This document shows positions 53,447-64,000 of a DNA stretch of 64,000 nucleotides, in pieces. The stretch is from Datisca glomerata (taxonomy: Eukaryota > Streptophyta > Magnoliopsida > Cucurbitales > Datiscaceae): NCBI GenBank assembly GCA_003255025.1, contig QANY01002927.1, positions 124,001 through 188,000 of the forward strand. Reading direction: 5' to 3'. The position numbers and the translations under genes were made by a program. The stretch's first letter is position 1. The number at the start of each line of letters is the position of its first letter. The notes beneath the pieces were generated by a model. The model was not told the origin of the DNA, ran no database searches, and saw only the letters and a list, made by a program, of their open reading frames with translations.

Positions 53447-55169
53447 AATGATTGAAAATTCGTCCCTATTCCAAGCATTTAGATCCACTTTTCTTCTGCA
53501 AGGAGAGAATAGGTCATATATCCCACGTCGATGAAATCTGGGGTGGAAGAAATGACTTATTCTTCCCCCCGATGGAAGAAGAATCTTATGTTGCCATAAA
53601 GACTACCCGACAAAGAAAGAAGGCCATAAAAAGTGTAACAGCCAAGGCAACCAAGAAGAGGAGGAAAGTTGCCACATAATTGTTCATGTCATAACGATCT
53701 CTTACACGGAAATGGTCTTCTTCCATCACCCAAAGGCCCGCTGACAAGAGTGGCCACCTATTCGAGGTAGTTGGGATTGGAAGGAACTAGATCACAAATG
53801 GCTAGCCTCCCCGATGGTAAGGTCTTGGCGAGGGTCATCCTCGCTGGACCAGGGCGGAAGACAAGGTCGCCGAAAAGACTCATTCCTTACCCTTTCCATC
53901 TTTTACCTTTTACCTTTACCATTTATAACTCTTTCTTTACCTTTCCTAGTTAGTAAACATGCCTTAAACTCTTCCAGAAACTCATAAAATGAATGAGACA
54001 TCATTGATTAACTCCTCTATTTCCTTACTTAAAACTAATAGAATATCCTTTTTGAAACTCTATTGAAATATCATTTTTTCCATTGCACCTTCTGTGTCAT
54101 GAATATGAGAATTGTTCACATAATTTAAAAAAAATGAAATCTTTGAATTAGAATGACTATGTAGATATATTATTCTCAGCACTACCAATTTCACAAAATT
54201 TTCATAGAATTTAGAATGCAGTAGAAATTTGTTTAGTTGAATCCAAATTGTTCCCAGGCATAATAACTTAGAGAGAAAGAGGTCAAAGGAAGTGAAGTAG
54301 AAGGTTCTAAAACACTAGAGCAACAATGGAATTATCATTTCAATTCTGAATTCAAAATTTTCAATGAAGGATACTAAAGTGCACAATTATATACCCCAAA
54401 ACAGAAACTATCTCTAAGTCATGATTTTGAAACTACCAACTTCTATAATCTATTGTTAATAAATTCTCTGCAAAAGGAATATGAAAACAAAATTTTGAAT
54501 AAATTCAACTATAAAGATTGAATAATTCATAAAAGTGCAAGGAAACAGAACAATCAGGTACAAATTTATTAAAAGATGCAACTATATAAGTTCTATGAAG
54601 AATTTAGATGTTCATATTATAGTTTAATTACTGAAATTTAGAGAAGAGAGAAGCTTTTAGAGAGAGGATGTCGAGAAGGAAGAGCTAGCAGGTTAGGGTC
54701 TCTAAGTTTCTGAGAGAGGAAGAGGGATTGCGCTAGCTTCAAAAACTATCGTGTGTTTTGGATTTTGAGATTTTCACGGCTCCACTTTTATCCCGCCACA
54801 ACTCTTAAGGATTTTCACAGCATTTTATAAAACCACGTTGTGATTTAGTGCTCTAAAATCTTCATTTGGTGTAGCGAAATACATCACTACATGCTTCAAA
54901 GACATACATAGTTACCTAATGTATAACTTAGCAGGTAAATCATAAGAAAATTTAATCCAAAGCTTAAAGGTCCACACGTAAATATACTTTCTCAAGGGAA
55001 ACTGCCACAATAGTAAGCCAACCTAAGTCCCCAAATGCACAGAAAAATTGGCACAATTTAATGATGCAAATTGTTAATCATACAGTAGCGCACAATATCA
55101 ATGTCAAATACATCCTACAATAATGATATGCTTACCCATCCACTGGCTGATTGAAGGACAGATAAGGGG
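53447..55169. other. Tat-like internal leader, then unassigned sequence
   Basis: 53452-53950 is probably the start of the Tat-like element's internal region. It includes short open frames with basic runs (a RQRKKAIKSV and KKRRK segment at about 53600-53675), possibly the beginning of gag, but is too short to assign. From about 53950 to 55169 I see AT-rich sequence with no gene. A GAGAGAGG-rich patch lies at 54640-54720. Confidence 0.4.
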
Positions 55170-55596
55170 TGATAGGTCCCAGTCAGAGTATAGAAGTTCA
55201 ACACAGTAACATAATTCTATTTAGGTGAGAATCAAACCCTAATTTTGATAAATACCTATGTGCCTTTTACTTTCATTTCCCAACACTTTTGTTAGATGAC
55301 TCCATAACTGATAATAGTATGATTCAAGTCTTTAGGAGACTCATTCCTCCACTATTTGCTAAGAAACCAAAAACAACATGGTTGGGGTCTTTAGGAGACT
55401 CATTCCTCCACCTCTTGCTAAGAAACTGAAATACTGAAATACTAGGCCTAATTAAAAATACTGAACACAAAGAATAACTAAGAGAAGAAAATATTACAAG
55501 CTGAAAAAGGCAAAGAACGATAACAGGAACTACTCTTGGGCGGTTGTCATTAGCCCAAGTAACGTGAATTGGGTTTGGGAACTTCTGAGCTTATCA
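55170..55596 (-). repeat. Chromovirus 3' LTR
   Basis: 427 bp; on the minus strand it starts TGATAAGCTCAG and ends GGGACCTATCA. It contains a tandem duplication with a 59-bp period (TCTTTAGGAGACTCATTCCT at 55329 and 55388). It pairs with 59921-60355. Confidence 0.88.
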
Positions 55597-55928
55597 ATGC
55601 CCACCCCATTAAGTGGAGTCTTGTCCTCAAGCTCCAAGTTAGGAAACTGATTTGCAAGAACTTCAGTAGGTTCCCACGTAACATCTTCAGTGGGGAGATA
55701 TGTCCATTTAATTAGTTGCTCTTCAGTGAATGTGTTACCCTTCTTTATCCAATATGTATCCATGATATAATGAGGTTCCAGCTTAACAATTCCATCATCA
55801 GCAAGGGGTGGCAAATGAAGAGAGCTAGCAGCAGGATTTCTAGTAAACAGTTTCAACAATGAGACATGGAACACTAGGTGTATGCGGGCTGTTTTAGGGA
55901 GCTGTAGTGTATATGCCACGTCACCCAA
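55530..55928 (-). pseudogene. Chromovirus integrase tail and chromodomain
   Basis: A 132-codon frame beginning MGDVAYTLQLPKTARIHLVF, the conserved region after integrase, with VFHVSLLK. It then contains the chromodomain core EEQLIKWTYLPTEDVTWEP and FPNLELEDK at residues 70-105. Chromodomains target integration to particular chromatin. The frame runs a few residues into the LTR. Its conservation contrasts with the broken integrase upstream. Confidence 0.85.
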
Positions 55929-56980
55929 CTTTTCAAGGATTGGGAAGGGTCCATGATACTTACTTGCAAGCTTTTATGAGCATGTTTGAAGACTAACTAT
56001 TGATGGTAAGGGTGGAGTTTGAGCAAAACCAAGTTGCTAACTTCAAAGTGAACTTCTCGTCTTTTTGTATCATCAGATTTTTCATTCGGTTGATGGTCAC
56101 TTCCAAATTTTTCTCCAGTTGGTAGAGTAGTTCCTCTCAGGTTTGGAGAGGTTGATCTATCTCATGGACATGTGTGATTCCTTCGTTATAAGTTAGAATT
56201 GGTGGGGGAGGTCTGTAATATAGAGCTTGGTATGAAGTCATTTTGTTGAGGCATAATAGGTTGTGTTATACCAATACTCAGCCCAAGCTAAATTGGTGCT
56301 CCATTTGTGTGGCTATTTATGAACAAAGCAGCGTACTTACTGTTCAACACATTGGTTGGCAACTTCGGTTTGTCTATCCGTTTAACGATGACATGCTGAA
56401 CTGAATGTTAACTTTGAGCCTGACATTTTGAAAAATTCTTGTAAAAAATTGATGATGTATATCAGATCTCGGTCGCTAACAATTGAATGAGGCATGCCGT
56501 GGAGCTTGAAAACATTCTCAATGAATTTTTTCGCAACTGCTTTGGCTGAAAATGGATGAGTAATAGGAATAAAGTGGGCATACTTGCTAAGTCGATCACC
56601 TAAAAAAATAATATATTTTCCGTTGGACTAAGGAAGTTCCTCAATAAAATCTATGATGATATCTTCCCACACTTGTGAAGGGATGGGAAAAGGGTTGAAG
56701 TAGACCAGCTGGTTGCATATTTTCAGATTTTGTACACTATCACATTTTTAGATATATTCGTGGACTTCTTCGTGCATATGAGGCCAATAAAATTACTGTT
56801 TAAGCTTCTTGTAAGTGCGTAATACTCCTGACTGTCCTCCCAATTTAGAATCATGGAACTCATACAAAAGCTTGGAGCGAATTAAAGGATTTGAAGGCAC
56901 TACCACCCTGGTTCTAACTAAAATTCCCTTGTCGATTTTCATTGGTTTGCTTCTTCTTTGCTTCCACATAGGCATCAGCG
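55929..56980 (-). pseudogene. Chromovirus integrase, broken
   Basis: The N-terminal zinc-finger part (56975-56793) includes LLYEFHDSKLGGQSGVLRTY, with H/H positions partly retained, then stops at KLKQ. Further down, in several frames, are recognisable VWEDIIIDFIEELP and LSKYAHFIPITHPFSAK catalytic-core segments (about 56700-56540). Stops are frequent, so the enzyme is dead. Confidence 0.75.
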
Positions 56981-57273
56981 GTATTGGCTGTCCAAATCTC
57001 GTCCAAAATGCTCACTATAGATACATGGATAGTCTATAGCATAGGACTTTCAACTCTTTGAGATAAAACATCAACCGTCAAATTTTCTTTACCCAGACGA
57101 TATAACATTTTATAATCATACCCCAACAATTTTACCACCCATATTTGTTGCTCCAGAGTTGCCACGTGCTGCTCAAGAAAAAACTTTAAACTTCGTTGGT
57201 CAATCATTATAAAAAATTTCCTCCCAAGTTAGTAGGGCCTCTGTAACCGAATTGCTTCCACTATTGCCAACAT

Positions 57274-58316
57274 TTATTTGGCATAAATGGACCAAGATTT
57301 CTTGGTAACTCCTAAGCCTCTGCTCACATAAGCTTCAGTTTCTATGGTAAAAGGCTCAGTAAAGTTGGGCATTGCTAATATTGGGGTGGTCATCATAGGT
57401 TGTTTCAAGGCCACACATGCCTTCTCTGCTTCATCATTCCACAGAAAGTTCCATTTCTTTAGTAGGTTAGTGAGAGGCCTAGATATGATCTCATATCCTT
57501 GTACAAATTTACGATAATATCCTGTTAAGCCAAGGAACTCATGCAACTCGATAATGTTGGAAGGTCGCAGCCAATCCATCATTGCATCCACTTTCTTACT
57601 ATCTACCTTGACTCCTTGAGCTAAAATTATATACCCCAATTATTCCAATTCATACTGTCCAAAAGCATACTTGCTGTGCTTGACATAAAAATGTTGTTAC
57701 TGTAACACTTGTAGTGTTGTTGGACATGGGATATGTGTTGTTCCCATGTGGAACTATAAACTAATATGTCATTGAATAACACTAGAATGAATCTCCTTAA
57801 ATATGGATGAAAGATAGCATTCATCACGGGTTTGAATGTGGAACGGGCATTGCGCAAGTCAAATGGTATGACCAAGTACTCATAATGCCCAATATGAGTC
57901 TGAAATGTAGTTTTTTGAATATCCGTTGGACATACCCATATATGATGATATCCTGCTCGTAGATCTAACTTGGTAAAGTAGGCAGCTCCATGTAATTCAT
58001 CAAGCCCTTTGTCGACAATCGGGATTGGAAAGCAATCCTTGATAGTGGTAGCATTGAGAGCCCGATAATCTGCACAAAATGTCAATGCCCCCTCTTTTTT
58101 CTTCACTAGTAGTATAGGCTAAGAAAAAAGGCTGGTACTTGGTTGGATCAACCTAACATCCAACATCTTTTGTACATGTGTTTTAATCTCATCCTTTTGA
58201 AAATAGGCATAGCGGTATGGTCTTACATTGATAGATTCAGTCCATTCTTTAAGCAGGATAGTGTGATCAATTTCACAGGCTAGCGGTAGTGATTTGGGCT
58301 CTGTAAAGAACTTCAA
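57274..58316 (-). pseudogene. Chromovirus reverse transcriptase and RNase H
   Basis: 58316-58119 gives the start of RT (a SINVRPYRYAYFQKDEI block), 58106-57627 the palm region (LTFCADYRALNATTIKD, then FTKLDLRAGYHHIWV with the first catalytic Asp). The second catalytic motif reads LFNDILVYS in place of the usual FFDDILVYS, so one of the paired Asp residues is lost. 57639-57274 continues through the thumb (LRPSNIIELHEFLGLTGYYR) and into RNase H (FTIETEAYVSRGLG, where the normal DAS is EAY). RNase H continues in broken form to about 56980. Confidence 0.82.
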
Positions 58317-58599
58317 ATATGCTTATAGGATGGCTTGCATTTAAGGATGAACTTCTTTGAAAGCTAGCTGTTGATTAGACTGTAAGCATAGTAAAAATAA
58401 TCTCTATCCCCCAGGAGAATCCTTTGCTAAACTCTGGGTGGTTGTGGCCTTAATTGGTACAACCTCTACTCCTCTAATCTACCTTGAAATATTATCCCAC
58501 ATAAATGTCATGGTCAACTTCTTCCAATCACACATCACGGAACCAAGAGTTTGGGCCACTATATACTCAACATCAACTCCAATCCACTAAATGGTAAAG

Positions 58600-59821
58600 A
58601 AAAGAAAGCAAGGTGAAATTTGATACCATGAATGTTGATCTTTACATTCTCGTACTTCACTTTACAAGTCAAACGCTCCCTGTTTGCAACTCAGACAGTG
58701 AATGACTCCATAGGATTCACAAGTAGTCTCATAGCTTCATCCGTACGATCATTGATAAAATTATGTGTGGATCCACTATCAGTCAGGGCAATGAATTGCT
58801 AATTTTTGAATTTCACCTTGATTCATAGCGTACGGGGTTGTTAATCTGGTGAGTGCATGTAAGGTGATCTCAAGTTCTTCAATTTCTTTTTCTCCCTCAA
58901 CTTTTGTGACTTTTATTTCCTGCTTCATTGAATCAGCCTCCATGGCTTTAACATCTTCCTTAGTTATGCTCTCCAGTAACATTAGTTGAGGCATTTGACA
59001 CCTATGCCGGGGAGAACTAATCATTATAATTAAAGAATAACCCTTGAGCTCTCATTTTCTGCATTTCATCCCAAGATAACTTCTTGATAGTTGTTGGAGT
59101 CGAAACTGGAGTAGTCCCTGAGTTGATCGATGTTAGTGGTGCTCTTACCGAATTTGGTTGAATTACATATCTTTCTCGTGTAACTTGGTCACCTTTCATT
59201 TTGCCAAACTAATGGCTTCTTTCACAGTTAATGGCTTGAACATTATAATGCCATCAACTATCTATGCTTTAAATTTTCCCATGAATGTGCCCACAAGTGC
59301 CTTCTGCATCTAGCCTTAGACCTGATTCCACAATCGTTCAAATTCTTTCTGGTATTCTCTCAGCGACCCAGTTTGCCTAACTTGTGACAAAGCTTCATCA
59401 AAGTATTTCGATTCTGAAGGACTGAATCGTTCTCTAACTTCAACTTCAAATATTTCCCAGGTAACCAGTCTCCCCTCGTCATTATATGCTCTTCGGAGCC
59501 ATTGCCACCACTGGTTGGCTTCTCCTTCAAGATGGAACGATGCCAACTTAACCCATTGTTCTTAGGTACTTTCCTAAAAATAAAAAAATTGATTGACTCG
59601 GTTGAGCCACTTCGTCGAGTCGTCTCCATAGTATCTTGAAAATTCAAGCTTCGCCATCTTTGAAGAAAATGGTCGGTTGTGGTCATCGTTATTGTGGTTG
59701 GTCCGGCTTGTTCCTTTATAACTAAAACTATGGGGATTAGGTGAATCCTGACCAGTTTGTAGGGCGTCTGAAAGCTTCGCCAAAGTTGTCTCGAGCTGGC
59801 AAAATGTGTCTGCCATGCCAA
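58600..59821 (-). pseudogene. Chromovirus gag and protease
   Basis: Gag begins at about 59816 with a short leader helix (MADTFCQLETTLAKLSDAL) and SRYYGDDSTKWLNRVNQFF. After a stop it continues at 59546-59316 with ASFHLEGEANQWWQWLRRAY, the retrotransposon gag core. The zinc-knuckle area (59060-58990) is broken: RAQGLFFNYND has lost both cysteines, and RHRC follows in another frame. Protease is at about 58790-58600, with its active site ALTDSGSTHNFI intact but frameshifted relative to gag. Confidence 0.8.
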
Positions 59822-59920
59822 TCTATATTCATTGTATGATGTCTTGTAAACCTCCGAAACCTTGATCCAAGTGCTCGATTCACTCCTTTTTAGTTACCAT
59901 CTACCACGCTCTGATATCAA

Positions 59921-60355
59921 ATATAGGTCCCAATTAGAGTATAGATGTTCAACACAATAACACAATTATCTTTGGGTGAGAATCAAACCACAATTTCGAC
60001 ACGTACTTCTCTGCCTTATACTTTCATTTCCCAACACTTTTGTACATGACTCCATAACGGAAAACAACATGGTCTCAGTCTTTTGGAGACTCAGCCCTCC
60101 ACTTTTTGCTAAGAAACTGAAAAAAACATGGTTTGAGTCTGAAGGATACTTAACCTCCACTTTTTGCTAAGAAACTGAAATACCAAAATACTAGGCCTAA
60201 TTACAACTACATAATACAAAGAATAACTGAGAGAAGAAAACATTACAAGCTAGCAAAGGCAAAGAACGGTAACATGAACTACTCTTGGTTTGTTGTCATT
60301 AGCCTAAGTACCATGATTGGGCTTGGGAGTCTGTAAAGACCTTCTGGGCTTATCA
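59921..60355 (-). repeat. Chromovirus 5' LTR
   Basis: 435 bp on the minus strand, starting TGATAAGCCCAG and ending GGGACCTAT next to the primer site. It aligns with 55170-55596, with scattered substitutions and small indels, and also holds the duplicated TTTTTGCTAAGAAACTGA block. Confidence 0.87.
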
Positions 60356-60387
60356 AGAGGTGACACCAATACCTGCTGCCCTAACTA

Positions 60388-60438
60388 GCGCAAAAACTAG
60401 TGAGGCGCAAAAACTAGTGAGGCGTAAAAACTAGATAG
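60388..60438. repeat. 17-bp tandem repeat, three units
   Basis: GCGCAAAAACTAGTGAG at 60388 and 60405, and GCGTAAAAACTAGATAG at 60422. The first two units are identical. Confidence 0.92.
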
Positions 60439-62465
60439 GCACTGGCACTTCACTTGATGGTTTGCACCGTACGAAGTTTAATTTATTCCATTTCATATAC
60501 CATTGAACTCTCCTTATTTAGAGTTAACCTTATAAAAAAAGCGTCAGTGAATTTCTATGCCAATTTGAACAAGCCATGATGCTGCAACTCCTTCCTCTTT
60601 CGATGACTCGTAAATATCAATGATTTAAGTGTTCATACTTGCACTTTTATTGTCCAATGATTTTTTTCCTTTGCTTTGTATATGTAGCTCCTCTAATAGT
60701 GATGGTTTGAGAAGAAATTCTATACACACCTTGAGTTAGTAGAATGGGTCCTTACTCTGGATTAAGCCTCGTGTATATGTGATCCTGAGTACGTGGCCTT
60801 TATGGCTTTTTTATCGTGTCAAGTTTGTCTGATCTTCACTTATTATGGATCTAAATTGTTTAGACTAAGGCTCGGGGTTTGGATGCATGGTGTGGGTCAT
60901 ACTCTTGCATGGTTTTGTACTTTGGGCTTTATATACTGGGCTTGTTGATGTATTATCAAGCCTAATTTGAGAGTACATCAAGATTATGACACTTTTAAGA
61001 TTAAACATCAAAATAGATAAAGATAAAACAAACATATAAAACAGCCACTAAAAAAGTTCAGTACCAAAAACCTCCCTCGCATGCGCAAACGGAAATTTAA
61101 ATTTTTGTCCCAAAGTTTATATAATATACACTACAAAAATCATGCAGGTATATTTAATATATACTATATATATTATATAGAAAGCTGGCATTTTAGAGTG
61201 TATATTAGCTGATTTTTTATACTTATAGCCGTTTTTTTATGACTTTTTCAAACTATTTATGAACATTACTTGCCTAAATTTGATGTATAATTTAGTTTAC
61301 CTGAATATTCTTGAAATGAATATCCCAAATGTAATTAAAAATTAGGAACTTGCACCAAATAGAAAAAATTTTAAAAGTCAATATAAAAAATAGTAATTTT
61401 TTTAAACTTTAGATACATAGACAATTTTTCTTGTTATGTCATCAACTAGCTATTGACATAGTTATAGTTTGACGATTTTAACCTCGAATATATAGATTTC
61501 GTAATTTGATTTGGTGGATCCTTTTAATTAATTAAAAATCTGATAATTAATGATTTTTCATTAATTTTTCTTATTAATTAAATTAGGAGATTATTAATGA
61601 TTGATTATAATTTTTTTAATATCAACTAAAGTTTATTAAGGAAATCTTATTTCAAATTAATGACATTATCAATACTGAATATTCAACAACTTTGAAGAAA
61701 AAATCAGTTTAGATCATGTATCTTCTTTCTTCATAATATATATGCAGTTTTTGAAGCTCCACGGTTGAGTTCTTCATTATAGAATCAAACATGGCAGGTT
61801 AGTGTGTATCATCTTATTATTCATCATAGACCAGCCTATTCGTTGACGCACTGATTTCGATTTTTAAATGTTCATCATATTATTCAATCTCGAGTTTTGT
61901 TCACAAATGTTCGTCATCGTCATGCCTTTTTTTGTTTTTCTAAAATTTTTTATGTGTTATTCATATGTTTTAATTTTTTTAAATCTGAATCTTCGTGTTG
62001 TGTTCAATATGTGTTTCATGTTTATGTGACAAATGATTTGTTTGATCACGCATTTGGTATTTCAATGGCAATCTTTTGTGTTTTAGTAAATCATCATATA
62101 TGTATTTCAATAATTATTTGATAGTCTGGTACAATAAATTTGTAGGTTGATCAATAATTATCAATAGTTTATTGAAAAAAATATGAATACTATCTTATAC
62201 AAAAGGTACATCAACGATTATGAATAACTATATTCATTTTAGATAACTTGATAGGATATCATTTATTGAAAAATATAATAGTAAACCAAATAGTTATTAC
62301 TGTATAATAATATTAAGTTTTGAATGTGTTGACTTTCATTTAATTTTCATAAGTATATATTTCATGCAATCTAAAGATCCATACCATTGTCATGTATGAT
62401 GGAAGATGAGATGATGCAAACTCTTATGTTGATTTTCATTCTAAACGTTATTGATTGATGGTAAT
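60439..62465. other. Intergenic, AT-rich, no supported gene
   Basis: No convincing coding region. CACTACAAAAATCATGC at about 61127 resembles the outer bases of CACTA transposons, but no partner end was seen. 61500-61620 is nearly pure A/T with TTAATTAATT repeats. 61740-62460 may be the 5' leader of the MULE remnant that follows. Confidence 0.45.
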
Positions 62466-62469
62466 ATGA

Positions 62470-63475
62470 CGTCAATTTGAAATTGTTGTCAAATTACAAT
62501 ATGGAAATGTTTCATGTACTACTGTTGAAATAAAAAATGACCAAGATATTCAATTGTATGTTTCCTTGGTAATAAATGAGAATAGGATTAGTTGTCCACT
62601 TGTTATTGACAGTAGTAAGTTCAATAAAAACCAATGCCTTGAATTGCAAAACTATGTATTGGATGAGGTTAGTCAATCATCCTCAATCAGTTGTGATGAT
62701 GCTCAGGATGATGATATGTTTATTGCTCTGATTGATTTGAAAAATATACCTAGTAATTTTGACATTAAAAAATTATTATTTAAGAATAAATATGAGTTAA
62801 AAAGGGCATTGCACATGATTCCTGAAAAGAAACTTTGAATTTAAGATTCAAATATCCAATCGTGAAAGAATCAAATGCCGTGTGCTAACGATGATTGTAT
62901 TGTTCGAGCATCTTTATACAAAGGTGGTGAGCTTTGGATGGTACATGAATATATTAAAGAACACAATTGTTCATTAGACATCATACAAAGTGATCATCAT
63001 CAAACAACATCAGATATCATTAGTCAATGCATTAAAGGCGGACATAGAAATGATGTACGAGATCAGACCTTTCCCAAAGACATAATTGAGACCATATGTG
63101 ATTAAAGCATGGGGTTACTATTAGTTATACAAGGCATGGAAAGCAAAGCAAAATGCCTTGTATTTTCTTGATGGGACTCTAGAAGAGTCGTATGCAAGAC
63201 TACCATCATATTGTTATGTACTAAAAGAAAACAAATCCATGTATATCATCTTTTCAATATTTCAATGATTAACTATGAAGTTGGATTTTAGTTGTATTTG
63301 ATTTTTATTTTAATTATCAATTTGAATCTATTTTATGTAGGTACTATGACAATAATTATGAATGATGAGAATGACACATTCACGTATTTACTTATGTGTT
63401 TGGGGGCTGCATTGAAAGGTTGGCGTCATTGTAGACCAGTGTTTCGGTTGATGTAACATTTTTAAAGATAAATAT
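62470..63475 (+). pseudogene. MULE (MuDR-type) transposase, truncated
   Basis: A Mutator-like transposase N-terminal half. The frame 62554-62838 ends in a LLFKNKYELKRALHMIPEKK block, the start of the MuDR DNA-binding domain. After a frameshift, 62875-63105 carries the WRKY-GCM1-type zinc motif (CANDDC ... EHNCSLD) and SDIISQCIKGG. Further pieces near 63350-63470 read TYLLMCLGAALKGWRHCRPV and, after another shift, SVDVTFLK, which contains the first Asp of the DDE catalytic triad (VDGTFL in the family). Immediately after this the sequence becomes a CACTA-like terminus at 63476. The rest of the transposase is absent from the window. Confidence 0.82.
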
Positions 63476-63818
63476 CACTACTACAAAAATATGATACAAT
63501 GATAGCCACATATTTAGTATAATGACAACTTTGTAAAATCTGTCAAAGGAAAAATGTGCTGATGGGGTTAATTTTGATAGTATGACAATTTTTTAATTAA
63601 TTGTCATAAATTTATTACCTACGATGACAATGTGAAAATAAACTGTGATCATTTTTTAATATAAAAAACTTGCATATTAGCCAAAGTCTGCTTTAATTTC
63701 GAAAATACCATCTTATTTAAGCCACCACAAACCCTAGTTTCATCTTACACTTCATTTTCCCTTTCCCGAAATTGAACCCAAAGTTCACTTTCCACATCTT
63801 TCTCTCTTTCAAATACTC

Positions 63819-63855
<37 letters not shown>

Positions 63856-64000
63856 CAACTTCTCTGTCGTCGCCACCAAGGAAGCCGGAGCTTGTATTTT
63901 CTTTCTGAGAGCATATTTCTCCAATGACGCCTCTATCTCGTTCAAACACCACTCTTCGTTCTTTTTCAAAATTTCCACTTGATTCAAGGTAAGCTTTTGA
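63476..64000 (+). mobile_element. CACTA-like transposon terminus, running off the window
   Basis: Starts CACTACTACAAAAATATG, typical of CACTA (En/Spm) terminal inverted repeats, and is followed by several subterminal TATGACAA / TTGTCATA motifs in both orientations (63530, 63580, 63607, 63626). Then come an ACCCTAGTTTCATCTT stretch and a (CT)n tract (63822-63850), which look like the 5' leader of a transposon or host gene. The other end would lie beyond 64000. Open frames here, such as the minus-strand one across the CT tract, are not convincing. Confidence 0.5.

Larger units (their letters stand above)
55170..60355 (-). mobile_element. Ty3/gypsy chromovirus with both LTRs
   Basis: A 5.2-kb element on the minus strand. 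5' LTR 60355-59921, primer site at 59919-59908 (TGATATCAGAGC, one change from TGGTATCAGAGC), gag, protease, reverse transcriptase, RNase H, integrase, chromodomain, a purine tract (TTAATGGGGTGGGCA, complement of 55598-55612), and 3' LTR 55596-55170. Flanking pentamers are AGGGG (55165-55169) and AGAGG (60356-60360), a target duplication with one mismatch. All domains are present but broken by stops and frameshifts. The LTRs differ at many positions, so it is an old insertion. Confidence 0.9.

Noticed and set aside
59360..59821. 153-codon frame overlapping gag in another phase
   Set aside because: The gag signatures are in the other two minus-strand frames; this one is a shadow.
61127..61145. 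CACTACAAAAATC string as a CACTA transposon end
   Set aside because: Same reasons as at 4726; only the terminus at 63476 has subterminal repeats.
63745..63987. 80-codon minus-strand frame rich in Glu/Arg
   Set aside because: Encoded by the CT microsatellite read in antisense; the repetitive ERER stretch is an artefact.

Overview
This is an AT-rich plant nuclear sequence, most probably from a dicot. It is almost entirely a graveyard of transposable elements and endogenous pararetroviruses (EPRVs, Caulimoviridae). Plant origin is supported by the element families (Ty1/copia, Ty3/gypsy chromoviruses, Tat-like LTRs, hAT, MULE and CACTA remnants, caulimovirid genes with a 30K-type movement protein) and by one small plant-specific gene. 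No tRNA, rRNA or CRISPR was seen.

Layout. 1-5.0 kb: no clear gene, but a 35-bp GC-rich minisatellite (1471-1845) that may sit in an old LTR. 5.06-5.44 kb: minus-strand F-box-associated relic. 5.69-19.93 kb: one EPRV lineage in a head-to-tail arrangement. It starts with a PR-RT piece, is interrupted by an inverted and rearranged piece (6.7-9.8 kb), resumes with RNase H-ORF2-promoter/leader, and continues into a full-length but decayed copy (ORF1 12425-17870, ORF2 17878-19107, promoter/leader to 19930). 20.87-29.3 kb: a second, more decayed EPRV lineage bracketed by copies of its AT/CT-rich non-coding region, with a tRNA-Met-type primer site at 21608. 29.7-30.4 and 52.7-53.4 kb: two related Tat-like LTRs. 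33.1-37.4 kb: a Ty1/copia element whose 5' LTR plus gag N-half is inverted. 40.07-45.16 kb: a Ty3 element with 5-bp CTAGA duplications at both ends, deleted inside and carrying a 223-bp-arm hairpin. 45.36-46.53 kb: hAT-like non-autonomous element. 46.5-48.6 kb: chromovirus RNase H-integrase-chromodomain remnant. 50.2-50.5 kb (minus): the one apparently intact cellular gene, a 94-aa DUF7722-like protein with its TATA box. 51.2-52.0 kb: inverted-repeat (MITE-like) element. 52.4-52.74 kb: hAT transposase tail cut by a Tat LTR. 55.17-60.36 kb (minus): Ty3 chromovirus with both LTRs. 62.4-63.5 kb: MULE transposase broken by a CACTA-like terminus that runs out of the window.

The genes do not form a working pathway. 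Almost every coding segment carries stops, frameshifts or lost catalytic residues. The most informative parts are the EPRV cluster (promoter architecture, conserved palindromes, a second ORF of unknown role), the inversion and nesting events, and the hairpin, which could be a source of small RNA. The viral segments are described as they stand; no ancestral protein has been reconstructed. Segment boundaries inside decayed elements are read by eye from homology between copies and may be off by tens of bases.
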